A stretch of DNA of 64,000 nucleotides from contig CM069873.1 in NCBI GenBank assembly GCA_036172665.1, positions 33,718,001-33,782,000 on the forward strand, written 5' to 3'. The notes under the pieces are model-generated. The model searched no databases and had not been told where the DNA came from. It saw only the letters and a program-made list of their open reading frames with translations. Position numbers and translations under genes: made by a program. This document shows positions 27,556 through 40,055 of the stretch, piece by piece (positions within the stretch are counted from its first letter, which is position 1; each line of letters starts with the position of its first letter). Source of the stretch: Prosopocoilus inquinatus. Taxonomy: Eukaryota > Arthropoda > Insecta > Coleoptera > Lucanidae.

Positions 27556-30500
27556 GAAGCTGGAAATAGTTTTAAACGAAACAACACGCATTAGCGTTGT
27601 TCCTGTGATGTATCTAATCGATCCTTACTCATCTATCATTATATTTGACGTTTGGATGGACTACAGTAACTCTGATGTGAGATACAAAGTTTACGGACGC
27701 AGCAGAAGTTGGAAATAGTTTTAAACGAAACAACACGCATTAGCGTTGTTCCTGTGATGTATCTAATCGATCCTTACTCATCTATCATGTTATTTGGCGT
27801 TTCGATGGGCTCCAGTAACTCTGATGTGAGACACAAAGTTCTCGGACGCAGCTGAAGCTAGAAATAGTTTTAAACGAAACAACACGCATTAGCGTTGTTC
27901 CTGTGATGTATTTAATCGATCCTTACTCATCTATCATGTTATTTGACGTTTGAATGGACTCCAGTAACTCTGATGTGATATACAAAGTTCTCGGACGCAG
28001 CAGAAGCTGGAAATACTTTTAAACGAAACAACACGCATTAGCGTTGTTCCTGTGATGTATCTAATCGATCCTTACTTAGCTACTATGTTATTTCACGTTT
28101 CGACGGACTCCAGTAACTCTAATGTGAGATACGAAATTTTCGGACGCAGCAGAAGCTGGAAATAGTTTTAAACGAAACAACACGCATTAGCGTTGTTCCT
28201 GTGATGTATCTAATCGATCCTTACTCATCTATCATGTTATTTGGCGTTTCGATGGACTCCAGAAACTTTGATGTGAGATACGAATTTCTCGGACGCAGCT
28301 GAAGCTGGAAATAGTTTTAAATGAAACAACACTTACTAGCGTTGTTCCTGTGATATATCTAATCGATCCTTACTCATCTATCATGTTATTTGGCGTTTCG
28401 ATGGACTCCAGTAACTCTGATGTGAGATACAAAGTTTTCGGACGCAGCAGAAGCTGGAAATAGTTTTGAACGAAACAACACGTATTAGCGTTGTTCCTGT
28501 GATGTATCTAATCGATCCTTACTTAGCTACTATGTTATTTGACGTTTCGATGGACTCCAAGAACTCTGATGTGAGATACAAAGTTTTCGGACGCAGCAGA
28601 AGCTGGAAATAGTTTTAAACGAAACAACACGCATTAGCGTTGTTCCTGTGATGTATCTAATCGATCCTTACTCATCTATCATTATATTTGACGTTTGGAT
28701 GGACTACAGTAACTCTGATGTGAGATACAAAGTTTACGGACGCAGCAGAAGCTGGAAATAGTTTTAAACGAAACAACACGCATTAGCGTTGTTCCTGTGA
28801 TGTATCTAATCGATCCTTACTCATCTATCATGTTATTTGGCGTTTCGATGGGCTCCAGTAACTCTGATGTGAGACACAAAGTTCTCGGACGCAGCTGAAG
28901 CTAGAAATAGTTTTAAACGAAACAACACGCATTAGCGTTGTTCCTGTGATGTATTTAATCGATCCTTACTCATCTATCATGTTATTTGACGTTTGAATGG
29001 ACTCCAGTAACTCTGATGTGATATACAAAGTTCTCGGACGCAGCAGAAGCTGGAAATACTTTTAAACGAAACAACACGCATTAGCGTTGTTCCTGTGATG
29101 TATCTAATCGATCCTTACTTAGCTACTATGTTATTTCACGTTTCGACGGACTCCAGTAACTCTAATGTGAGATACGAAATTTTCGGACGCAGCAGAAGCT
29201 GGAAATAGTTTTAAACGAAACAACACGCATTAGCGTTGTTCCTGTGATGTATCTAATCGATCCTTACTCATCTATCATGTTATTTGGCGTTTCGATGGAC
29301 TCCAGAAACTTTGATGTGAGATACGAATTTCTCGGACGCAGCTGAAGCTGGAAATAGTTTTAAATGAAACAACACTTACTAGCGTTGTTCCTGTGATATA
29401 TCTAATCGATCCTTACTCATCTATCATGTTATTTGACGTTTGGATGGACTCCAGTAACTCTGAGGTGAGGTACAAAGTTTTCGGACGCAGCAGAAGCTGG
29501 AAATAGTTTTAAATGAAACAACACGCATTAGCGTTGTTCCTGTGATGTATCTAATGGATCCTTACTCATCTATCATGTTATTTGACGTTTCGATGGACTC
29601 TAGTAACTCTGATGTGAGATACGAAGTTTTTGGACGCAGCAGTAGCTGGAAATAGTTTTAAACGAAACAACACGTATTAGCGTTGTTCCTGTGATGTATC
29701 TAATCGATCCTTACTCATCTATCATGTTATTTGACGTTTGGATGGACTCCAGTAACTCTGATGTGAGATACAATGTTCTCGGACGCAGCAGAAGCTGGAA
29801 ATAGTTTTGAACGAAACAACACGTATTAGCGTTGTTCCTGTGATGTATCTAATCGATCCTTATTTATCTATCATGTTATTTGACGTTTCGATGGACTCTA
29901 GTAACTCTGATGTGAGATACGAAGTTTTTGGACGCAGCAGGAGCTGGAAATAGTTTTGAACGAAACAACACGTATTAGCGTTGTTCCTGTGCTGTATCTA
30001 ATCGATCCTTACTTATCTATCATGTTATCTGACGTTTGGATGGACTCCAGTAACTGATGTGAGATACAAAGTTCTCGGACGCAGCAGGAGCTGGAAATAG
30101 TTTTGAACGAAACAACACGTATTAGCGTTGTTCCTGTGATGTATCTAATCGATCCTTATTTATCTATCATGTTATTTGACGTTTGGATGGACTCCAGTAA
30201 CTGATGTGAGATACAAAGTTCTCGGACGCAGCAGAAGCTGGAAATAGTTTTGAACGAAACAACACGTATTAGCGTTGTTCCTGTGATGTATCTAATCGAT
30301 CCTTACTCATCTATCATGTTATTTGACGTTTGGATGGACTCCAGTAACTCTGATGTGAGATACGAAATTTTCGGACGCAGCAGAAGCTGGAAATAGTTTT
30401 AAATGAAACAACACGCATTAGCGTTGTTCCTGTGCTGTATCTAATCGATCCTTACTCATCTATCATGTTATTTGACGTTTGGATGGACTCCAGTAACTCT

Positions 30501-33115
30501 GATGTGAGATACAAAGTTCTCGGACGCAGCAGAAGCTGGAAATAGTTTTGAACGAAACAACACGTATTAGCGTTGTTCCTGTGATGTATCTAATCGATCC
30601 TTACTCATCTATCATGTTATTTGACGTTTGGATGGACTCCAGTAACTCTGATGTGAGATACAAAGTTCTCGGACGCAGCAGAAGCTGGAAATAGTTTTGA
30701 ACGAAACAACACGTATTAGCGTTGTTCCTGTGATGTATCTAATCGATCCTTACTCATCTATCATGTTATTTGACGTTTGGATGGACTCCAGTAACTCTGA
30801 TGTGAGATACAAAGTTTTCGGACGCAGCAGTAGCTGGAAATAGTTTTAAACGAAACAACACGCATTAGCGTTGTTCCTGTGATGTATCTAATCGATCCTT
30901 ACTCATCTATCATGTTATTTGACGTTTGGATGGACTCCAGTATCTCTGATGTGAGATACAAAGCTCTCGGACGCAGCAGAAGCTGGAAATAGTTTTGAAC
31001 GAAACAACACGTTTTAGCGTTGTTCCTGTGATGTATCTAATCGATCCTTACTCATCTATCATGTTATTTGACGTTTGGATGGACTCCAGTAACTCTGATG
31101 TGAGATACAATGTTTTCGGACGCAGCAGAAGCTGGAAATAGTTTTGAACGAAACAACACGCATTAGCGTTGTTCCTGTGATGTATCTAATCGATCCTTAC
31201 TCATCTATCATGTTATTTGACGTTTGGATGGACTCCAGTAACTCTGATGTGAGATACAAAGTTCTCGGACGCAGCAGAAGCTGGAAATAGTTTTGAACGA
31301 AACAACACGTATTAGCGTTGTTCCTGTGCTGTATCTAATCGATCCTTACTCATCTATCATGTTATTTGAAGTTTGGATGGACTCCAGTAACTCTGATGTG
31401 AGATACAAAGTTCTCGGACGCAGCAGAAGCTGGAAATAGTTTTGAACGAAACAACACGTATTAGCGTTGTTCCTGTGATGTATCTAATCGATCCTTACTC
31501 ATCTATCATGTTATTTGACGTTTGGATGGACTCCAGTAACTCTGATGTGAGATACGAAATTTTCGGACGCAGCAGAAGCTGGAAATAGTTTTAAATGAAA
31601 CAACAAGCATTAGCGTTGTTCCTGTGCTGTATCTAATCGATCCTTACTCATCTATCATGTTATTTGACGTTTGGATGGACTCCAGTAACTCTGATGTGAG
31701 ATACAAAGTTCTCGGACGCAGCAGAAGCTGGAAATAGTTTTGAACGAAACAACACGTATTAGCGTTGGTCCTGTGATGTATCTAATCGATCCTTACTCAT
31801 CTATCATGTTATTTGACGTTTGGATGGACTCCAGTAACTCTGATGTGAGATACAATGTTCTCGGACGCAGCAGAAGCTGGAAATAGTTTTGAACGAAACA
31901 ACACGTATTAGCGTTGTTCCTGTGATGTATCTAATCGATCCTTATTTATCTATCATGTTATTTGACGTTTCGATGGACTCTAGTAACTCTGATGTGAGAT
32001 ACGAAGTTTTTGGACGCAGCAGGAGCTGGAAATAGTTTTGAACGAAACAACACGTATTAGCGTTGTTCCTGTGCTGTATCTAATCGATCCTTACTTATCT
32101 ATCATGTTATCTGACGTTTGGATGGACTCCAGTAACTGATGTGAGATACAAAGTTCTCGGACGCAGCAGGAGCTGGAAATAGTTTTGAACGAAACAACAC
32201 GTATTAGCGTTGTTCCTGTGATGTATCTAATCGATCCTTATTTATCTATCATGTTATTTGACGTTTGGATGGACTCCAGTAACTGATGTGAGATACAAAG
32301 TTCTCGGACGCAGCAGAAGCTGGAAATAGTTTTGAACGAAACAACACGTATTAGCGTTGTTCCTGTGATGTATCTAATCGATCCTTACTCATCTATCATG
32401 TTATTTGACGTTTGGATGGACTCCAGTAACTCTGATGTGAGATACGAAATTTTCGGACGCAGCAGAAGCTGGAAATAGTTTTAAATGAAACAACACGCAT
32501 TAGCGTTGTTCCTGTGCTGTATCTAATCGATCCTTACTCATCTATCATGTTATTTGACGTTTGGATGGACTCCAGTATCTCTGATGTGAGATACAAAGTT
32601 CTCGGACGCAGCAGAAGCTAGAAATAGTTTTGAACGAAATAACACGTATTAGCGTTGTTCCTGTGATGTATCTAAACGATCCTTACTCATCTATCATGTT
32701 ATTTGACGTTTGGATGGACTCCAGTAACCCTGACGTGAGATACGAAGTTCTCGGACGCAGCAGAAGCTGGAAATAGTTTTGAACGAAACAACACGTATTA
32801 GCGTGTTCCTGTGCTGTATCTAATCGATCCTTACTCATCTATCATGTTATTTGACGTTTGGATGGACTCCAGTAACTCTGATGTGAGATACAAAGTTCTC
32901 GGACGCAGCAGAAGCTGGAAATAGTTTTGAACGAAACAACACGTATTAGCGTTGTTCCTGTGATGTATCTAATCGATCCTTACTCATCTATCATGTTATT
33001 TGACGTTTGGATGGACTCCAGTAACTCTGATGTGAGATACAAAGTTCTCGGACGCAGCAGAAGCTGGAAATAGTTTTGAACGAAACAACACGTATTAGCG
33101 TTGTTCCTGTGATGT

Positions 33116-36100
33116 ATCTAATCGATCCTTACTCATCTATCATGTTATTTGACGTTTGGATGGACTCCAGTAACTCTGATGTGAGATACAAAGTTTTCGG
33201 ACGCAGCAGAAGCTGGAAATAGTTTTAAACGAAACAACACGCATTACCGTTGTTCCTGTGATGTATCTAATCGATCCTTACTCATCTATCATGTTACTTG
33301 GCGTTTCGATGGACTCCAGAAACTTTGATGTGAGATACGAAGTTCTCGGACGCAGCAGGAGCTGGAAATAGTTTTAAACGAAACAACACGTTTTAGCGTT
33401 GTTCCTGTGATGTATCTAATCGATCCTTATTTATCTATCATGTTATTTGACGTTTCGATGGACTCTAGTAACTCTGATGTGAGATACGAAGTTTTTGGAC
33501 GCATCAGGAGCTGGAAATAGTTTTAAACGAAACAACACGTATTAGCGTTGTTCCTGTGATGTATCTAATCGCTCCTTACTTAGCTACTTTGTTATTTGAC
33601 GTTTCGATGGACTCCAGTAACTCTAATGTGAGATACGAAATTTTCGGACGCAGCAGAAGCTGGAAATAGTTTTAAACAAAACAACACGTATTAGCGTTGT
33701 TCCTGTGATGTATCTAATCGATCCTTACTCATCTATCATGTTATTTGACGTTTGGATGGACTCCAGTAACTGATGTGAGATACAAAGTTCTCGGACGCAG
33801 CAGAAGCTGGAAATAGTTTTGAACGAAACAACACGTATTAGCGTTGTTCCTGTGATGTATCTAATCGATCCTTACTCATCTATCATGTTATTTGGCGTTT
33901 CGATGGGCTCCAGTAACTCTGATGTGAGACACAAAGTTCTCGGACGCAGCTGAAGCTAGAAATAGTTTTAAACGAAACAACACGCATTAGCGTTGTTCCT
34001 GTGATGTATTTAATCGATCCTTACTCATCTATCATGTTATTTGACGTTTGAATGGACTCCAGTAACTCTGATGTGAGATACAAAATTCTCGGACGCAGCA
34101 GAAGCTGGAAATACTTTTAAACGAAACAACAAGCATTAGCGTTGTTCCTGTGATGTATCTAATCGATCCTTACATAGCTACTATGTTATTTCACGTTTCG
34201 ATGGACTCCAGTAACTCTGATGTGAGATACAAAGTTCTCGGACGCAGCAGAAGCTGGAAATAGTTTTGAACGAAACAACACGTATTAGCGTTGTTCCTGT
34301 GATGTATCTAATCGATCCTTATTTATCTATCATGTCATTTGACGTTTCGATGCACTCTAGTAACTCTGATGTGAGATACGAAGTTTTTGGACGCAGCAGG
34401 AGCTGGAAATAGTTTTAAACGAAACAACACGTATTAGCGTTGTTCCTGTGATGTATCTAATCGATCCTTACTCATCTATCATGTTATTTGACGTTTGGAT
34501 GGACTCCAGTAACTCTGATGTGAGATACAAAGGTTTCGGACGCAGCAGAAGCTGGAAATAGTTTTAATCGAAACAACACGCATTAGCGTTGTTCCTGTGA
34601 TGTATCTAATCGATCCTTACTCATCTATCATGTTATTTGACGTTTCGATGGACTTTAGTAACTCTGATGTGAGATATGAAGTTTTTGGACGCAGCAGGAG
34701 CTGGAAATAGTTTTAAACGAAACAACACGTATTAGCGTTGTTCCTGTGATGTATCTAATCGATCCTTATTTATCTATCATGTCATTTGACGTTTCGATGC
34801 ACTCTAGTAACTCTGATGTGAGATACGAAGTTTTTGGACGCAGCAGGAGCTGGAAATAGTTTTAAACGAAACAACACGTATTAGCGTTGTTCCTGTGATG
34901 TATCTAATCGATCCTCATTTATTTATCATGTTATTTGACGTATCGATGGACTCTAGTAACCCTGATGTGAGATACGAAGTTTTTGGGCGCAGCAGGAGCT
35001 GGAAATAGTTTTAAACGAAGCAACACGTATTAGCGTTGTTCCTGTGATGTATCTGATAGATCCTTACTTAGCTACTATGTTATTTGACGTTTCGATGGAC
35101 TCCAGTAACTCTAATGTGAGATACGAAATTTTCGGACGCAGCAGAAGCTGGAAATAGTTTTAAACGAAACAACACGTATTAGCGTTGTTCCTGTGATGTA
35201 TCTAATCGATCCTTACTCATCTATCATGTTATTTGACGTTTGGATGGACTCCAGTAACTGATGTGAGATACAAAGTTCTCGGACGCAGCAGAAGCTGGAA
35301 ATAGTTTTGAACGAAACAACACGTATTAGCGTTGTTCCTGTGATGTATCTAATCGATCCTTACTTATCTATCATGTTATCTGACGTTTGGATGGACTCCA
35401 GTAACTCTGATGTGAGATACAATGTTTTCGGACGCAGCAGAAGCTGGAGATAGTTTTAAACGAAACAACACGCATTAGCGTTGTTCCTGTGATGTATCTA
35501 ATCGATCCTTACTCATCTATCATGTTATTTGGCGTTTCGATGGACTCCAGTAACTCTGATGTGAGATACAAAGTTTTCGGACGCAGCAGAAGCTGGAAAT
35601 AGTTTTAAACGAAACAACACGCATTACCGTTGTTCCTGTGATGTATCTAATCGATCCTTACTCATCTATCATGTTACTTGGCGTTTCGATGGACTCCAGA
35701 AACTTTGATGTGAGATACGAAGTTCTCGGACGCAGCAGGAGCTGGAAATAGTTTTAAACGAAACAACACGTTTTAGCGTTGTTCCTGTGATGTATCTAAT
35801 CGATCCTTATTTATCTATCATGTTATTTGACGTTTCGATGGACTCTAGTAACTCTGATGTGAGATACGAAGTTGTTGGACGCATCAGGAGCTGGAAATAG
35901 TTTTAAACGAAACAACACGTATTAGCGTTGTTCCTGTGATGTATCTAATCGCTCCTTACTTAGCTACTTTGTTATTTGACGTTTCGATGGACTCCAGTAA
36001 CTCTAATGTGAGATACGAAATTTTCGGACGCAGCAGAAGCTGGAAATAGTTTTAAACAAAAGAACACGTATTAGCGTTGTTCCTGTGATGTATCTAATCG

Positions 36101-36331
36101 ATCCTTACTCATCTATCATGTTATTTGACGTTTGGATGGACTCCAGTAACTGATGTGAGATACAAAGTTCTCGGACGCAGCAGAAGCTGGAAATAGTTTT
36201 GAACGAAACAACACGTATTAGCGTTGTTCCTGTGATGTATCTAATCGATCCTTACTCATCTATCATGTTATTTGGCGTTTCGATGGGCTCCAGTAACTCT
36301 GATGTGAGACACAAAGTTCTCGGACGCAGCT
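33116..36331 (+). repeat. Block of about 3.2 kb, second copy (pair at 24340)
   Basis: Second copy of the block described at 24340-27555, with the same order of variant monomers. Private single-base differences seen here include CAACAAGCAT near 34128, GAAGTTGTTGG near 35870 and AAAAGAACACG near 36057. Just upstream, at 32801, the array has the single-base deletion GCGTGTTCC in place of GCGTTGTTCC. That one base accounts for the odd number in the 6,396-bp distance between the GTTACTTGGC marks at 26897 and 33293. The block is followed at once by the truncated monomer at 36471. Confidence 0.86.
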
Positions 36332-36470
36332 GAAGCTAGAAATAGTTTTAAACGAAACAACACGCATTAGCGTTGTTCCTGTGATGTATTTAATCGATCC
36401 TTACATAGCTACTATGTTATTTCACGTTTCGATGGACTCCAGTAACTCTGATGTGAGATACAAAGTTCTC

Positions 36471-36557
36471 GGACGCAGCAGAAGCTGGAAATAGTTTTGA
36501 ACGAAACAACACGTATTAGCATGGACTCCAGTAACTGATGTGAGATACAAAGTTCTC
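36471..36557 (+). repeat. Truncated 87-bp monomer with internal deletion
   Basis: The distance between GGACGCAGC marks falls to 87 bp. ACGTATTAGC (ending 36520) is joined directly to ATGGACTCCAG (from 36521), removing 60 bp including GTTGTT of the monomer dyad and the ATCGAT site. The copy also has the 2-bp AACTGATG deletion, which accounts for 149 - 60 - 2. I see no microhomology at the joint. It occurs once. The monomers on its left belong to the AGACACAAAG/TTACATAGC block and those on its right to the ACAATGTTTTCGG block, so it marks the join of two different block types. Confidence 0.92.
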
Positions 36558-37302
36558 GGACGCAGCAGAAGCTGGAAATAGTTTTGAACGAAACAACACG
36601 TATTAGCGTTGTTCCTGTGATGTATCTAATCGATCCTTACTTATCTATCATGTTATCTGACGTTTGGATGGACTCCAGTAACTCTGATGTGAGATACAAT
36701 GTTTTCGGACGCAGCAGAAGCTGGAGATAGTTTTAAACGAAACAACACGCATTAGCGTTGTTCCTGTGATGTATCTAATCGATCCTTACTCATCTATCAT
36801 GTTATTTGGCGTTTCGATGGACTCCAGTAACTCTGATGTGAGATACAAAGTTTTCGGACGCAGCAGAAGCTGGAAATAGTTTTGAACGAAACAACACGTA
36901 TTAGCGTTGTTCCTGTGATGTATCTAATCGATCCTTACTTAGCTACTATGTTATTTGACGTTTCGATGGACTCCAAGAACTCTGATGTGAGATACAAAGT
37001 TTTCGGACGCAGCAGAAGCTGGAAATAGTTTTAAACGAAACAACACGCATTAGCGTTGTTCCTGTGATGTATCTAATCGATCCTTACTCATCTATCATTA
37101 TATTTGACGTTTGGATGGACTACAGTAACTCTGATGTGAGATACAAAGTTTACGGACGCAGCAGAAGCTGGAAATAGTTTTAAACGAAACAACACGCATT
37201 ATCGTTGTTCCTGTGATGTATCTAATCGATCCTTAATCATCTATCATGTTATTTGGCGTTTCGATGGGCTCCAGTAACTCTGATGTGAGACACAAAGTTC
37301 TC

Positions 37303-37448
37303 GGACGCAGCTGAAGCTAGAAATAGTTTTAAACGAAACACGCATTAGCGTTGTTCCTGTGATGTATTTAATCGATCCTTACTCATCTATCATGTTATTT
37401 GACGTTTGAATGGACTCCAGTAACTCTGATGTGATATACAAAGTTCTC
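37303..37448 (+). repeat. 146-bp monomer with 3-bp deletion
   Basis: GAAACAACACGC is reduced to GAAACACGC near 37335, so this copy is 146 bp. The loss removes half of the AACAAC arm of the dyad. The change is private: the corresponding monomers in related blocks at 4622, 27845 and 28885 are intact. It is useful as a unique mark in an otherwise repetitive stretch. Confidence 0.88.
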
Positions 37449-38929
37449 GGACGCAGCAGAAGCTGGAAATACTTTTAAACGAAACAACACGCATTAGCGT
37501 TGTTCCTGTGATGTATCTAATCGATCCTTACTTAGCTACTATGTTATTTCACGTTTCGACGGACTCCAGTAACTCTAATGTGAGATACGAAATTTTCGGA
37601 CGCAGCAGAAGCTGGAAATAGTTTTAAACGAAACAACACGCATTAGCGTTGTTCCTGTGATGTATCTAATCGATCCTTACTCATCTATCATGTTATTTGG
37701 CGTTTCGATGGACTCCAGAAACTTTGATGTGAGATACGAATTTCTCGGACGCAGCTGAAGCTGGAAATAGTTTTAAATGAAACAACACTTACTAGCGTTG
37801 TTCCTGTGATATATCTAATCGATCCTTACTCATCTATCATGTTATTTGACGTTTGGATGGACTCCAGTAACTCTGAGGTGAGGTACAAAGTTTTCGGACG
37901 CAGCAGAAGCTGGAAATAGTTTTAAATGAAACAACACGCATTAGCGTTGTTCCTGTGATGTATCTAATGGATCCTTACTCATCTATCATGTTATTTGACG
38001 TTTCGATGGACTCTAGTAACTCTGATGTGAGATACGAAGTTTTTGGACGCAGCAGTAGCTGGAAATAGTTTTAAACGAAACAACACGTATTAGCGTTGTT
38101 CCTGTGATGTATCTAATCGATCCTTACTCATCTATCATGTTATTTGACGTTTGGATGGACTCCAGTAACTCTGATGTGAGATACAATGTTCTCGGACGCA
38201 GCAGAAGCTGGAAATAGTTTTGAACGAAACAACACGTATTAGCGTTGTTCCTGTGATGTATCTAATCGATCCTTATTTATCTATCATGTTATTTGACGTT
38301 TCGATGGACTCTAGTAACTCTGATGTGAGATACGAAGTTTTTGGACGCAGCAGGAGCTGGAAATAGTTTTGAACGAAACAACACGTATTAGCGTTGTTCC
38401 TGTGCTGTATCTAATCGATCCTTACTTATCTATCATGTTATCTGACGTTTGGATGGACTCCAGTAACTGATGTGAGATACAAAGTTCTCGGACGCAGCAG
38501 GAGCTGGAAATAGTTTTGAACGAAACAACACGTATTAGCGTTGTTCCTGTGATGTATCTAATCGATCCTTATTTATCTATCATGTTATTTGACGTTTGGA
38601 TGGACTCCAGTAGCTCTGATGTGAGATACAAAGTTCTCGGACGCAGCAGAAGCTGGAAATAGTTTTGAACGAAACAAAACGTATTAGCGTTGTTCCTGTG
38701 ATGTATCTAATCGATCCTTACTCATCTATCATGTTATTTGACGTTTGGATGGACTCCAGTAACTCTGATGTGAGATACAAAGTTCTCGGACGCAGCAGAA
38801 GCTGGAAATAGTTTTGAACGAAACAACACGTATTAGCGTTGTTCCTGTGATGTATCTAATCGATCCTTACTCATCTATCGTGTTGTTTGATGTTTGGATG
38901 GACTCCAGTAACTCTGATGTGAGATACAA

Positions 38930-40055
38930 AGTTTTCGGACGCAGCAGAAGCTGGAAATAGTTTTAAACGAAACAACACGCATTACCGTTGTTCCTGTGAT
39001 GTATCTAATCGATCCTTACTCATCTATCATGTTATTTGGCGTCTCGATGGACTCCAGTAACTCTGATGTGAGATACAAAGGTTTCGGACGCAGCAGAAGC
39101 TGGAAATAGTTTTAAACGAAACAACACGCATTAGCGTTGTTCCTGTGATGTATCTAATCGATCCTTACTCATCTATCATGTTATTTGACGTTTCGATGGA
39201 CTTTAGTAACTCTGATGTGACATATGAAGTTTTTGGACGCAGCAGGAGCTGGAAATAGTTTTAAACGAAACAACACGTATTAGCGTTGTTCCTGTGATGT
39301 ATCTAATCGATCCTTATTTATCTATCATGTCATTTGACGTTTCGATGCACTCTAGTAACTCTGATGTGAGATACGAAGTTTTTGGACGCAGCAGGAGCTG
39401 GAAATAGTTTTAAACGAAACAACACGTATTAGCGTTGTTCCTGTGATGTATCTAATCGATCCTTATTTATTTATCATATTATTTGACGTATCGATGGACT
39501 CTAGTAACTCTGATGTGAGATACGAAGTTTTTGGGCGCAGCAGGAGCTGGAAATAGTTTTAAACGAAGCAACACGTATTAGCGTTGTTCCGGTGATGTAT
39601 CTGATAGATCCTTACTTAGCTACTATGTTATTTGACGTTTCGATGGACTCCAGTAACTCTAATGTGAGATACGAAATTTTCGGACGCAGCAGAAGCTGGA
39701 AATAGTTTTAAACGAAACAACACGCATTAGCGTTGTTCCTGTGATGTATCTAATCGATCCTTACTCATGTATCTTGTTATTTGACGTTTGAATGGACTCC
39801 AGTAACTCTGATGTGAGATACGAAGTTTTTGGACGCAGCAGGAGCTGGAAATAGTTTTAAACGAAACAACACGTATTAGCGTTGTTCCTGTGATGTATCT
39901 AATCGATCCTTATTTATCTATCATGTTATTTGACGTTTCGATGGAATCTAGTAACTCTGATGTGAGATACAAAATTTTCGGACGCAGCAGAAGCTGGAAA
40001 TAGTTTTAAACGAAACAACACGCATTAGCGTTGTTCCTGTGATGTATCTAATCGA
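38930..40055 (+). repeat. Block of about 1.1 kb, copied at 42504 and about 44740
   Basis: These seven to eight monomers recur at offsets of 3,574 bp (24 monomers less one 2-bp deletion) and then a further 2,235 bp (exactly 15 monomers). Anchors are ACAAAGGTTTCGG at 39075, 42649 and 44884, and CTGATAGATCC at about 39602, 43176 and 45411. All three copies run through GTCTCGATGG, GACTTTAG, ATGTCATTTG with GCACTCTAG, GACGTATCGATGG with TTTTTGGGCG, CTGATAGATCC, and TTGTTATTTGACGTTTGAATGG. Private differences include TTCCGGTGATG near 39588 and GACATATGAAG near 39220 in the first copy, and AACTTTAATG near 43229 in the second. Confidence 0.83.
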
